DNA from: Streptomyces werraensis
Lineage (GTDB): Bacteria; Actinomycetota; Actinomycetes; Streptomycetales; Streptomycetaceae
NCBI GenBank assembly: GCA_014656175.1
Contig: BNBX01000012.1
Coordinates: forward strand, 1-64,000
DNA: 64,000 nucleotides
Reading direction: 5' to 3'
Part shown: in pieces, positions 33,860-45,353 of the stretch
Layout of the letters: each line of letters begins with the position of its first letter
Position numbering within the stretch: position 1 is the stretch's first letter
Notes under the pieces: generated by a model
Seen by the model: the letters and a program-made list of their open reading frames with translations, nothing else
Told to the model about the DNA's origin: nothing
Databases searched by the model: none
Translations under genes and position numbers: made by a program

Positions 33860-36800
33860 CGGTCTCCTCCGGAGGCGGGCCGCTGTGCGGCCGGGGCACT
33901 GAGGTACACGTACACGCCGAGCAGGTCCGGGTCGCCGGACGGCTGGACGTCGATGCGGCGGACGGCGGCGGCGCCGCGTTCGCGTCCGCGCTGGCCTGCG
34001 GCCTCTCGGACCCGCTGGTGGGCTTCGCGCAGCCGGTCCGCGAGGAGCTGTCCGCGGGCCCTCAGGTGGTCGTTGATCTCGTCGTCGTCGAGCTCCGCGG
34101 CGGCGCGGGCGGCCTGCTGGTCGCGCAGGGCGGGCAGGGTGTTCAGGTCGGGGGTGGCGGTGAGCAGGGCGGCGGTCTCCTCGTCGGACAGCCAGGTGCG
34201 GCCGCCGCCGTCGCCGGTGCGCCAGGCGAGGACCTGGGCGTCGTCGGCGACCAGGACGCGCGGGTCGTCGTTCGCCGTTCGGCCGGGCAAGGTGAGGCGG
34301 AAGCGGTAGCGGGCGAGCAGCAGGACCGTGCGGCGGTCGACGGCACGGGTGCGGATCACGCCGAGGCGGCGGGCCGGGCGTTCCTCGGGAGGCAGGCCGG
34401 TGTCGACGGCCGCGTCGAGGAGGTAGCGGGCGAGGGCGCGCACCGCGGGGTCGGTGCGGGACAAAGCGTGCTCACCTCGCGCCACGGGGAAGTCCTCGCG
34501 GAAGACGAGGTCGCGGGCGGCCACCTTGGCGCGGCCCTTGGCCTTCGCCTTGGCCGCTCTGCCGGGCGCGGCGGTCTGGTCGGCGTCCTCGTAGAAGCCG
34601 AGGGCGTGCTTGAGACCGGTGGGCAGCGGGTCCACGGGGGCCTTGAAGCCCCGGTCGCGGGCGTCACCGATCGGCTGGGCGCCCAGCTGGGCCAGGGACT
34701 CGCGGGTGAAGGTGGCGATGTCGCCGGGGTCGCCCAGCGCCTGGCGCAGCGCGTCCAGTTCGGCCTCCACCTCCTCGGGGCGCAGACCGATGTGGGCGAA
34801 CTTGGTGAGGACCTTCGACTCGCGCTCGGCGGCCGACTCCCACTCCTTGTGGAGGGCCTCGCGGGCCCGGCCGAAGTCGGGGTCGTCCTCGAAGTCGAGG
34901 GTGAGCTGGCCCTCGGGCTGCTTCCCCCGCAGCAGCAGCGCGCTGGCGAGGGCCTCAAGGACGCCCCGACCCTGGTCGGGGACGAGGACGGCCACACCGG
35001 TCTGGTCGGCGATGTCCTTGTGCTTCTGGATGAGGACCTTCAGGACGAGTCCGTCGATGCCGGTGTCGGTGTCGTAGACGGTGATCTCGCGGACGCGGCG
35101 GCGGGGCTGGCCGAACCGGTCGACGCGGCCCGCGCGCTGGAGGTGGCGGGTGGGGTTCCAGGACAGGTCGTAGTGGATGACGGCGCCGAAGTGCTCCTGG
35201 AGGTTGACGCCCTCGGAGAGGCAGTCGGTGGCGACCAGGACGTGCCGGCCGCGCCGGGCGGTCAGCTCGTCGACGCGGGCCTGCCGGGCGTCGGGGTGCA
35301 GGGTGCCGGTGACCGCCTCCACGCTGGCGCTGCGCCCCAGTTCCTCCTTGAGGTGCCGGGCCACGTACTCGGCGGTCGGGATGTAGTGGCAGAAGACGAT
35401 CGGGTCGTAGCCGTCGACCAGCTGCCGCTTGACCCGGTCGACGAGGGTGCGCAGCTTGGCGTCCGTCGCGGGGCCGGCGAGGGCGTCCGCCCGGCGGGCG
35501 AAGTCGGCGAGGGCCTCGGCCTCGCCCGTGCGTCCCTCGCGGGGTGTCTCCGGGGTGGCGGCGTCCTCGTCCGGGAGCGCGGGGAGGGAGCCGGGCACCA
35601 CGTCCATGCCCTCGGCGGTCTCGTCGTCGGCGAGTTCGAAGGCGGCGGCCCGGCCCAGTTTGTCGGCCTCGGCCGGGGTGCGGGTGGCGGCGATCAGGGA
35701 GCGGGCGCGCAGGGTCGCGGCGGCCGCGGCGGGCGAGGACAGGACGCAGCGCAGCAGGGTGAGCGCCGTCCACCAGGACATGCGCTGGCGGTGGTCGCCG
35801 CCGGGGCCGCGCACCTGCTGACGGGTGTAGGCGAGGATGTCGGCGACGAAGCGCGCGTAGTCGGCGTCGAGCCGGTAGAGGGCGTCCTGGGTGTCCCGGT
35901 CCTCGGGGAAGGGCGTGTCCTGGTCGAGGTACCGCTTGATGTCGTGGCGGCGGCGCTGCACGAAGTGGCGGGCCAGTTTGTCGCGGTCGGCGGACCGGGT
36001 GGTGTCCAGGGTGCGCAGCGACGGGTCGAGGAGACCGGTGAGCTTCGCGAACGCCTGTGGGTCGCCGCTGTGCGGGGTGGCCGTGACCAGGATGAGGTGG
36101 CGGTCGCGCTCGGTGCGGTCGGCCAGCGCGGACAGCAATTCGTACCGTTTCTGCTGTTCGTTGCCGCCGGTGCCCACGCAGGTGTGCGCCTCGTCGACGA
36201 TCAGTACGTCGGGGCAGTGGCGGCGGAAGGCGTCACGGCGCTCGTCCTGCTTGATGAAGTCGGTGGAGACGACCGTGACCGGGTAGTGGTCGAAGATCGA
36301 CCGGTGGGGGTCGTCGATCGCCCTCTGCAGCCGTGCGGCCGTGGAGGGCAGGACCAGCTCGGGGTCCATGCCGAACTTGTCGCGCAGCTCGCGCTGCCAC
36401 TGCTCGGCGAGCGAGGGCGAGCAGAGCACGGTCATGTTGCGGGCGGAGCCCTGCTCCATGAGTTCCTTCGCGATCAGCGCGGACTCGACGGTCTTGCCGA
36501 TGCCGACGTCGTCGCCGATCAGAAGGCGCACGGGGTCCATGCGCAGCGCCATCATCAGCGGCACCAGCTGGTAGCGGCGGGGTTCGACGGCGACCGCGTT
36601 CAGGGAGCGGAAGGGGCCGGCGCCCGCCGTGGAGGCAATGCGCAGGGCGGTGCGCAGGAGGGAGGCGGAGGCGAAGTCGCCGGCCTCGCCGGGAAGGGCC
36701 CGCGGGCGGCCGAAGCCCGGCTCGCGGACCTCGTCGGGGAAGAGGGCCGCCACGAACTCACGGTCGCCGTCCAGCGGTTGGGCGAGCACGAGGTCCTCGG

Positions 36801-36879
36801 TGCTGCCCGGGAGGACGACCCAGTCGCGGTCCCGGGCGCGGACGAGGGTGCCGGGCGCCCAGTCGGTCGTGGCGCTCAT
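33856..36879 (-). CDS. SNF2-like SF2 helicase, DrmD-like (defence)
   Basis: 1007 aa from the ATG at 36879, which overlaps the upstream helicase stop (ATGA). Helicase core: GDDVGIGKT (122-130), DEAH box VLIVDEAHTC (about 225-234), TATPHSG (266-272), and in domain 2 DCLSEGVNL and QRAGRVDRFGQ (581-591). The insertion between the two RecA lobes (about 300-480) is long. The C-terminal 350 residues have no obvious domain. Size and architecture fit DrmD of class 1 DISARM or HepA/RapA-like ATPases; the coupling to an adenine methylase supports DrmD. Confidence 0.88.
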   Translation of the reverse strand: MSATTDWAPGTLVRARDRDWVVLPGSTEDLVLAQPLDGDREFVAALFPDEVREPGFGRPRALPGEAGDFASASLLRTALRIASTAGAGPFRSLNAVAVEPRRYQLVPLMMALRMDPVRLLIGDDVGIGKTVESALIAKELMEQGSARNMTVLCSPSLAEQWQRELRDKFGMDPELVLPSTAARLQRAIDDPHRSIFDHYPVTVVSTDFIKQDERRDAFRRHCPDVLIVDEAHTCVGTGGNEQQKRYELLSALADRTERDRHLILVTATPHSGDPQAFAKLTGLLDPSLRTLDTTRSADRDKLARHFVQRRRHDIKRYLDQDTPFPEDRDTQDALYRLDADYARFVADILAYTRQQVRGPGGDHRQRMSWWTALTLLRCVLSSPAAAAATLRARSLIAATRTPAEADKLGRAAAFELADDETAEGMDVVPGSLPALPDEDAATPETPREGRTGEAEALADFARRADALAGPATDAKLRTLVDRVKRQLVDGYDPIVFCHYIPTAEYVARHLKEELGRSASVEAVTGTLHPDARQARVDELTARRGRHVLVATDCLSEGVNLQEHFGAVIHYDLSWNPTRHLQRAGRVDRFGQPRRRVREITVYDTDTGIDGLVLKVLIQKHKDIADQTGVAVLVPDQGRGVLEALASALLLRGKQPEGQLTLDFEDDPDFGRAREALHKEWESAAERESKVLTKFAHIGLRPEEVEAELDALRQALGDPGDIATFTRESLAQLGAQPIGDARDRGFKAPVDPLPTGLKHALGFYEDADQTAAPGRAAKAKAKGRAKVAARDLVFREDFPVARGEHALSRTDPAVRALARYLLDAAVDTGLPPEERPARRLGVIRTRAVDRRTVLLLARYRFRLTLPGRTANDDPRVLVADDAQVLAWRTGDGGGRTWLSDEETAALLTATPDLNTLPALRDQQAARAAAELDDDEINDHLRARGQLLADRLREAHQRVREAAGQRGRERGAAAVRRIDVQPSGDPDLLGVYVYLSAPAAQRPASGGDR

Positions 36880-39800
36880 CGGTCGCCTCCCCTGTGGTCG
36901 CGGCCGACGCCGAAGACGTCCGGGTATGCGCGCACGGTGTCCTTCCATTCGGGTTCGGCTCCGGCCCTGATCACCAGCCAGCCGTCGTCCATCATGCGGT
37001 ACTCGTCCTGCTCGCCGAGCCGCCGTGCCCCGTCGTACTCCAGGAACACGGCGACCTCGGCGCCGGGCAGGTGGAAGACCGCGTCCGCGACGTCGGTGGC
37101 TGTCTCGTCGGGGAGCCGGTGGCCGCCGTCGGCGAGCAGGCGCACGAACGCCTCAACGGGAGTTTCCGGTGCCGGCTCCGGGCGCGGGGCGGGTGCCGTC
37201 GAAGGCCGCGGACGCTCCGGGCGCGACTCGTCCTTCGTGACGGAGTGGGCCAGTGCCACCAGCCACGGCGCGGCCCGGTGCCGGTCGATGCGGCGGTGGA
37301 AGCCCTGGTTGGAGTACGACAGCAGGCAGTCGTAGCAGCCGAGTTCGCAGCGCTCGGCCGCGCCCTCGGCCCGGTCGAGGTCCTTGCCGTCCTCGTCGTA
37401 GTGGATGATCCGGAGCGCTTCCTTCGCCACCAGGGCGAGGGCGTTCTCGTCGTCGTACAGGCGGCGCAGCACGCCCGCTCCGCCCTCGGCGCTCTCGACG
37501 AAGAGGGTCCGGGCGTGCCGCTCGGCGTCGGGGAGGTCCTCGCTCTCCAGCTCGGAGTCCTCCAGCTGGAAGTGCGCCTCGATGCCGCGCTCCAGCGCGT
37601 AGCGCAGGGAGACGGCGGTGAGGTCGTCGACCGGCTCGGCCAGCCGCACCACGGCGATGTTCTTGGTGTCCTGCGCGTAGGGGATGACCTGGAGGGTGCG
37701 CTGCGCGCGGTCGAAGGACGCCAGCGACTCCTCCTCCGCGGACTCCTCCTGGGCGAGACGCGCCGCCTTGCCCTCCGAGAGCCATCTGCCGCTGACCGGG
37801 TCAAGCCAGAAGCCCTGCCCCGAGCGGTCCTGGGCGTCGCGCTTGCGGTAGCCGAGGTTGAGGACGCGGACGCTCGCCGAGTCCCCGTAGGAGACCTCCG
37901 CGAGGGGCGCCCCGTCCGCGCCGCGCACCTGTGCCCGGTGCACGCCACCGGGCGCGTACCGGTACACGGTCCGCAGGTCGAAGCCTCGCTTGAGGCGTTC
38001 CTCCTCGTCGGAGGAGATCCGGCGGCGGGGCTCGGCGTGCACCTGCGTGAGCTGCATCAGTTTCGGCAGGGTGCGGTGGAGCGGGACGGCGCAGTTCTCG
38101 CAGCGGTCGGCGCCGTCGACGCGGTCGTGCCAGTAGCCGCAGGCCTCGCAGAGCCTGATGTCGCTGGTCGCCACCTGTCCGGGGCGGTCGCCCATCGGGA
38201 CGGTCACGCGGTCGATGGTGTAGCGGTTGCCCTCGTGGTAGATCAGCGCGCCGGGGCCGAACTCGCCGATCGCGATGAAGCGGGGGCGCTGGATGTAGGC
38301 GCCGTTGCGCTGCCCGTACTTCCCGGCCGACCGCTCGCCGGGCACGTAGGCGGCCAGGGGCAGGCGGGGGAAGGAGTAGCCGGGCAGGAAGCCTTCGGAG
38401 GCGAAGTAGCGGTAGGTGTAGAAGTCGGTGTACGACCCGCTGTCGGCCTCGTTGCGCAGCAGTTTCAGCTGGTTCTCGGCCTCGGCCCGCCGCGCCGCGG
38501 CGCGGTCGCGGTCCCTGCGGCTGAGGGAGAGGTCGTTGGCCCGGTGGTGCTGCTGTTCCACCTCGCTCCGCGCGGTGCGGTAGAGGCGGCGCCAGCGCTC
38601 GCACGCCGCGTCGAGACTGGCGAGCGCCTGGCGGACGGTGCGCTCGACCCAGCCCTCGTGCCACCAGGAGGAGCCCGAAAGCTCGTCGTGGAGGGGGGTG
38701 AGGACCTCGGTGGCCCTGCCGATGGCACGCAGCCGGGCCGTCTCGCTGTCCAGGTCGGCGCGCACCCGTGGCAACAGTTCCAGCGGCCAGCGGCCTTCGG
38801 CGTCCCCGGTCCCCGCGTTCTCCGCGTCGAGCACGTCGGTGAGGCGGCTGCCGAGGTGGACGCCCGTCTCGGCGAGCCAGACCGCGTGGACGTGGGAGCG
38901 GATCAGCTCCTCATTGGCCAGGTCGAGGCGGGGCGGGGTGACGCTGCCGGACACCATGAGACCCGGGCGGCGGAAGTAGTACTGGTCGTGGGGGGAGCCG
39001 GTCGAGCAGTAAGTGGTGACGAGGGCGGGCTGGCCACCGCGGCCGGCGCGTCCGGAGCGCTGCGCGTAGTTGGCCGGGGTCGGGGGGACGTTGCGCATCC
39101 CGACCGCGTTCAGCTCGGCGATGTCCACGCCCAGCTCCATCGTCGGCGAGCAGTAGAGGATCTCCAGGTCCCCTTCGCGGAACGCGTCCTCGCGGACTCG
39201 GCGGGTCGTGGCGTCCACCTGGGCGGTGTGCTCGTGCGCCCTTATGCCGGTGAGTCCCGCGGTCCCGGCGCGGTAGAGGTCGCGGAAATACGGGTTGACG
39301 CGGACATCGGCCTCCGCGTCGGTCACCTTGCGCACCGGGTCCGGTTCGGGTCTCGCGCCGTCGCCGGGGAGCCAGCGCAGGGCGGAGGCGCGCAGCTGGT
39401 GGCCGTAGGAGCCGTCACGCTCCTCCTGGACGACGGCGAGCAGTCCGCACTCGCGCAGCACCCGCATCAGGTCGCGGATGACGGCGTCGGCGTCGGCGAC
39501 CGGGATGCGCCTGCCCGCCTGGCCGGGGACGGCGGCGAACTGGCCGACGCGGCGCAGGTAGCGGCCGTATCCGCCGAGTCCGCTGAGATGCACGGTGTCG
39601 GCCGCCGCACCGGTCCGGCCGGGGCCCGCGTAGGCCAGGCGGGCACGGACGCGCGGCTCGCGCGGGGAGAGGGCCCAGGGAGCCACGAGATGCGCCTGGC
39701 TGATGCTGCCGAGCCGGTCGAAGCCCTCCTGGGTGAGGCAGTCCACCTCCACCGCGAGGGAGCGGCGGAGTTCGTCGAGGAGGTCACGGGCCAGCTGCTC

Positions 39801-42131
39801 GCGGTGGGCGGGCGTGTCACCGGTGAGAAGGGGATGGCAGCCTTCCCAGCTCTCAGGGTCACTCGCGATCTCGGTGAGAGATGTGTAGTCGAAGCGCAGC
39901 AGGCCGGTCTGGGAGAGGTTGGGCATGGTGACGCGCCAGCCGCGCTCCAGGTCGGCGTAGACGCGGTAGGTGAGGATCTCGCGCAGGGCCGAGTGGGCGA
40001 GGTCGCGCTGGTGGAATTTGGCGGTCGGCGCCTTGGCGTACGTCTCCAGCGGGAGGGCGAGGGTGTCGAACACCGCTTGGGGCAACCGGTCGTAGGTCAG
40101 GCCCTGCTCCCCCGCCGTTTCCAGAGCCCGGTACAGGGCGCCACGCACTTGGCTGACCAGGGCGAAGTCGTTGAAGTGGCCGGCCTGGAGGCTGGCGTCC
40201 TGCCGGTTGTCGACGAAGGTGAGCAGTTTGCGTGCCCTCTTCGTCAGGTCGGGTTGGTCACGCAGGGAGCGCACGACGCGGGAACTGATCAGGGAGACGG
40301 CGGAGCTGCGGCCCTCCGCGGAGAAGGTACCCAGCTTGGCAAGGTCCTTGAGCCGTAGCTGCTCGTACGAGGTGCGGCAGTGCAGGCAGAAGCGGAACGG
40401 AGCGGCGATCCACCAGGCGCGCAGCCCCGTGCCGGGCTCGGTGGCCCGGCCGTCCGGGCCGACCCACACCTCTTCGGGTAGGTCCCCGGAGCGGGCCTTC
40501 AGGACCGTCGACCGGCCGTCGTCGTCCGTCTCGACCCAGCTCGCCGGGAGGCGCCGGAACACGGCGTCCTCGTCGTGTGCGTCGGGCCAGGGCCGGTCGT
40601 CGCTGACGTAGAGGAAACCGTCGCCGTCGGCAGCCGGGGCGTCCGGGTCCTCCCGGGCCTCGAACACCGCGCCCTCGTGCTCGGCGGGGCGGGTGACCAC
40701 GAGATACTCCTTGCCGCAGTCGCGGCAGAAGTGCAGGGGGACGAGCGGCTTGTCGCGGTGGTCGGGGACCCGGATCTGGTACTGGCTGGTGAGGTGGCGG
40801 CGGCCGGGTGGCTCGAAACTGACGTAGACGGTGTCGCCCTTGGACAGGAACTGGTGCAACCGGAAGGCGAACAGAGGCCTGTCCAGCTCCGGGTGCCTGG
40901 CCTGCGCACCGACGCGCAGCACGGTCTCGATGGCGCGCTGGCACACGTCGGCGGGCTCCCCGCTCGCGTCGGCCAGCAGCGCCGACGCCTGCGGGATCGT
41001 CAGGGGGGGACGGCGGACGAGCCGGCCACCGGGCTCCTCGACGGCCAGCCCCACGGTGTCCTCGACCCAGACCGCGAGGGGGTCCCGGCTCAGCGCCTCG
41101 TAGTCGGACGGAAGCGCGTGGGGTGTGGCGGCGGCGCGACGGACGGCGTCGGCGAGGGGTTCGCGGGGGTGCACTCCGGGTATGGCATCGGGGCCCGGGT
41201 CGGTCGAACGCTCCAGGGTCTCGCCGATGACGCAATCCGCTTCGATTTTCGTGCCGAACAGGCGGGTGGCGACGTCGGCGATGTCCTTCCGGGCCTCGGC
41301 GAAGGTGACACCGGTCGCCATCGTGGCCGAGGTGCCGATGCACTGGAGACCGGGTGCCTCGCAGGCGTCCCGCAACCGGCGGACGAGCAGGGCGACGTCG
41401 GCTCCCTGGCGGCCCCGGTAGGTGTGCAGCTCGTCGAGGGCGAGGAAGCGCAGGCCGCGAGCGGCGCCGATCAGCTCCCGCCGCTCGTCGGGGCGGGTGA
41501 GGAGGTACTCCAGCATCACGTAGTTGGTGAGCAGGATGTCCGGCTTGTTCCGCAGTACCTGGAGCTTCTGCTCGGAGTCCTCCTGGCCGGTGTACCGCGC
41601 GAAGGTCACCTTGCGGCGGTCCTCGGGGACGCCCCACGTGAGATACTTCTCCAGCTCGTGGAGTTGGCTGTTGGCCAGCGCGTTCATGGGATAGACGACG
41701 ATCGCCGAGATCCCGTCGGGATTCGGGTGCCGCAGCACCTCGTGGACGATCGGCACGATGTAGGTCAGGCTCTTGCCCGAGCCGGTCCCCGTGGTCAGCA
41801 CGTACGAGTGTCCGCGGTCGGCCATGAGGATGGCCTCGCGCTGGTGCCGGTGGAGGGAGAGGGTGCGGCTGCCCGGGTCGTCCGGGTGCTTCTTGTGTCG
41901 GAAGTACTCGTGGCACATCGGGTGCAGCAGACCCTCGTCACACAGCGAGGCGACCGTTCCACCGCTGCGGAAGGTGGGGTTCAGCGCGAGTTTGGGGTCG
42001 GGCCAGCGGGTCTTGCGTTCTCGCTCGTCGGCAAGGTGACGCTCGATGTCCGGGTCTCGTACGGCTACGAGGGAACTGGTGAACGCCTCGTACTCCGCGA
42101 TGAGGTCATGGTGGACACCGAAAACGTCCAT
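36876..42131 (-). CDS. Giant DUF1998 SF2 helicase (YprA/DruE-like) with C-terminal nuclease-like tail
   Basis: 1751 aa from the ATG at 42131 (GTG at 42155 also possible). DEAD/DEAH core: TGTGSGKS (114-121), VVYPMNALANSQ, ALDELHTYRGRQGAD (DELH at 233-236), GTSATMA, and QRSGRAGRGG in the second lobe. Three Cys-pair sites (CRDCG, CLHC, CEACG...CENC) look like zinc ribbons. The DUF1998/MZB motif CELGCYDCLLSYSNQGFHRR starts at 1595. After a Pro linker, residues 1660-1745 resemble a Vsr/DUF559-type nuclease fold (VFLEYDGARR...EYRMMDDGWLVIRA) with uncertain catalytic residues. First gene of the three-gene operon. Confidence 0.9.
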   Translation of the reverse strand: MDVFGVHHDLIAEYEAFTSSLVAVRDPDIERHLADERERKTRWPDPKLALNPTFRSGGTVASLCDEGLLHPMCHEYFRHKKHPDDPGSRTLSLHRHQREAILMADRGHSYVLTTGTGSGKSLTYIVPIVHEVLRHPNPDGISAIVVYPMNALANSQLHELEKYLTWGVPEDRRKVTFARYTGQEDSEQKLQVLRNKPDILLTNYVMLEYLLTRPDERRELIGAARGLRFLALDELHTYRGRQGADVALLVRRLRDACEAPGLQCIGTSATMATGVTFAEARKDIADVATRLFGTKIEADCVIGETLERSTDPGPDAIPGVHPREPLADAVRRAAATPHALPSDYEALSRDPLAVWVEDTVGLAVEEPGGRLVRRPPLTIPQASALLADASGEPADVCQRAIETVLRVGAQARHPELDRPLFAFRLHQFLSKGDTVYVSFEPPGRRHLTSQYQIRVPDHRDKPLVPLHFCRDCGKEYLVVTRPAEHEGAVFEAREDPDAPAADGDGFLYVSDDRPWPDAHDEDAVFRRLPASWVETDDDGRSTVLKARSGDLPEEVWVGPDGRATEPGTGLRAWWIAAPFRFCLHCRTSYEQLRLKDLAKLGTFSAEGRSSAVSLISSRVVRSLRDQPDLTKRARKLLTFVDNRQDASLQAGHFNDFALVSQVRGALYRALETAGEQGLTYDRLPQAVFDTLALPLETYAKAPTAKFHQRDLAHSALREILTYRVYADLERGWRVTMPNLSQTGLLRFDYTSLTEIASDPESWEGCHPLLTGDTPAHREQLARDLLDELRRSLAVEVDCLTQEGFDRLGSISQAHLVAPWALSPREPRVRARLAYAGPGRTGAAADTVHLSGLGGYGRYLRRVGQFAAVPGQAGRRIPVADADAVIRDLMRVLRECGLLAVVQEERDGSYGHQLRASALRWLPGDGARPEPDPVRKVTDAEADVRVNPYFRDLYRAGTAGLTGIRAHEHTAQVDATTRRVREDAFREGDLEILYCSPTMELGVDIAELNAVGMRNVPPTPANYAQRSGRAGRGGQPALVTTYCSTGSPHDQYYFRRPGLMVSGSVTPPRLDLANEELIRSHVHAVWLAETGVHLGSRLTDVLDAENAGTGDAEGRWPLELLPRVRADLDSETARLRAIGRATEVLTPLHDELSGSSWWHEGWVERTVRQALASLDAACERWRRLYRTARSEVEQQHHRANDLSLSRRDRDRAAARRAEAENQLKLLRNEADSGSYTDFYTYRYFASEGFLPGYSFPRLPLAAYVPGERSAGKYGQRNGAYIQRPRFIAIGEFGPGALIYHEGNRYTIDRVTVPMGDRPGQVATSDIRLCEACGYWHDRVDGADRCENCAVPLHRTLPKLMQLTQVHAEPRRRISSDEEERLKRGFDLRTVYRYAPGGVHRAQVRGADGAPLAEVSYGDSASVRVLNLGYRKRDAQDRSGQGFWLDPVSGRWLSEGKAARLAQEESAEEESLASFDRAQRTLQVIPYAQDTKNIAVVRLAEPVDDLTAVSLRYALERGIEAHFQLEDSELESEDLPDAERHARTLFVESAEGGAGVLRRLYDDENALALVAKEALRIIHYDEDGKDLDRAEGAAERCELGCYDCLLSYSNQGFHRRIDRHRAAPWLVALAHSVTKDESRPERPRPSTAPAPRPEPAPETPVEAFVRLLADGGHRLPDETATDVADAVFHLPGAEVAVFLEYDGARRLGEQDEYRMMDDGWLVIRAGAEPEWKDTVRAYPDVFGVGRDHRGGDR

Positions 42132-42363
42132 GGGTCGGTCGGCCCCCTTGATCACTTGCCTCTACCTGATCGCGTGCCGCGTCCTCGACACAAATCCCCA
42201 CCAGAAGCGGACCACGCAACTGATCCACCTTACTTCCCCGCCCCCCTCCTCTCGTCGGCTATTCGCTGTCCTCGTCTCCCTTCGTAGGGGGACCTCGTGG
42301 GGCACTGCGTGGTTCACTGCCTCCGATGGTCACCACAGACAAGCCCCGAAGGGACGTCCACCC
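42132..42363. other. Right border of the defence island
   Basis: 232 bp between the divergent giant helicase and tldD. It must hold the promoters of both. No integrase, tRNA end or direct repeat shared with the left border (23007-23166) is visible. Confidence 0.4.
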
Positions 42364-43883
<1,520 letters not shown>

Positions 43884-43887
<4 letters not shown>

Positions 43888-45287
43888 GCGCGCGCACCAC
43901 CAAGCCGCACGAGATCGTCGAGCGGGCGCTGGAGCTGTCCCGGTCCGACGGCTGTGTCGTGATCGCCGACGAGCACTCGTCCGCCGACCTCCGCTGGGCG
44001 GGCAACGCGCTCACCACGAACGGGGTCACCCGCGGACGCACCCTCACCGTGATCGCCACGGTGGACGGCGCCCAGGGGACGGCCTCCGGGGTGGTGTCCC
44101 GGTCCGCGGTGACCGCGGACGAGCTGGAGCCGCTGGTGCGGGCCGCCGAGGCCGCCGCGCGCGGCGCCGGTCCGGCCGAGGACGCCCAGCCGCTGGTGAC
44201 GGGCGTGGACCCGTCCCCCGAGTTCACCGAGGCGCCGGCCGAGACGACCTCCGCGGTGTTCGCCGACTTCGCCCCGGCGCTGGGCGAGGCGTTCGCCCGG
44301 GCCCGGACCGGCGGCCGGGAGCTGTACGGCTTCGCGAACCACGAGATGGTGTCCACGTACCTGGGCACGTCGACGGGGCTGCGGCTGCGGCACGACCAGC
44401 CGAACGGCACGCTGGAGGTCAACGCCAAGTCCCCGGACCGCACCCGGTCGGCGTGGGCGGGCCGCTCCACCCGCGACTTCAAGGACGTGGACCCGGCCGC
44501 GCTCGACGCCGAGCTGGCCGTACGCCTCGGCTGGGCGGAGCGGCGGCTGGAGCTGCCGGCGGGCCGCTACGAGACGCTGCTGCCGCCGACCGCGGTGGCG
44601 GACCTGCTGATCTACCAGCTGTGGTCGGCGTCCGGGCGGGACGCGGCGGAGGGCCGCACGGTGTTCTCCAGGCCGGGCGGCGGCACCCGCGTCGGCGAGC
44701 GGCTGACCGAGCTGCCGCTGACGCTGCGCAGCGACCCGAACGAGCCGGGGCTCGAGTCGGCGCCGTTCGTGATCGCGCACTCCTCCGGCGGCGACCAGTC
44801 GGTGTTCGACAACGGGCTGCCGCTGTCGGCGACGGACTGGGTGCGCGAGGGCGAGCTGCACCGGCTGACCACCAGCCGGCACAGCGCGGGCCTGACCGGC
44901 CTGCCGACCGCGCCCGCCGTCGACAACCTGATCCTGGACGGCGGCGAGGACCGCTCGCTGGAGGAGATGGTCGCGGCCACGGACCATCGCGGGCCCTGCC
45001 TGCTGCTGACCTGCCTGTGGTACATCCGCGAGGTGGACCCGGCGACGCTGCTGCTCACCGGGCTGACCAGGGACGGCGTGTACCTGGTGGAGAACGGCGA
45101 GGTCACCGGTGAGGTGAACAACTTCCGGTTCAACGAGTCGCCGGTGGACCTGCTGGGCCGGGCGGCCGAGGCGGGCCGTACGGAGAAGACGCTGCCCCGG
45201 GAGTGGAGCGACTGGTTCACCCGGGCCGCGATGCCCGCGCTGCGCATCCCCGATTTCAATATGAGCTCGGTCAGCCGGGGCGTATAA
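43884..45287 (+). CDS. tldE: TldE/PmbA subunit
   Basis: 467 aa, the non-catalytic partner: same PmbA fold (SDGCVVIADEHSSADLRWAG, then HSAGLTGLPTAPAVDNLILD) but no HExxxH motif. It ends with the family's NNFRFNESPVDLLGR. It is needed to build the TldD active site tunnel. ATG overlaps the tldD stop. tyrS follows after 66 bp. Confidence 0.93.
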
Positions 45288-45353
45288 CCTCGTAGGCGTT
45301 CGCAGCAGGCCGTCGCCCGTACGGCCGCAGATCACCGAGGAGACACGAGAACC

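Noticed and set aside
34018..40358. Very long plus-strand frames (1105 and 1154 aa)
   Set aside because: They are antisense to the two helicase genes and have no motifs or plausible start sites.
29423..42131. BREX/phage-growth-limitation assignment of the methylase operon
   Set aside because: No PglZ alkaline-phosphatase-like protein, BrxC/PglY ATPase or kinase is encoded; helicases instead fit DISARM-type systems.
23007..42363. Integrated element with att sites
   Set aside because: No integrase, excisionase, tRNA end or matching flanking repeats found on either border.
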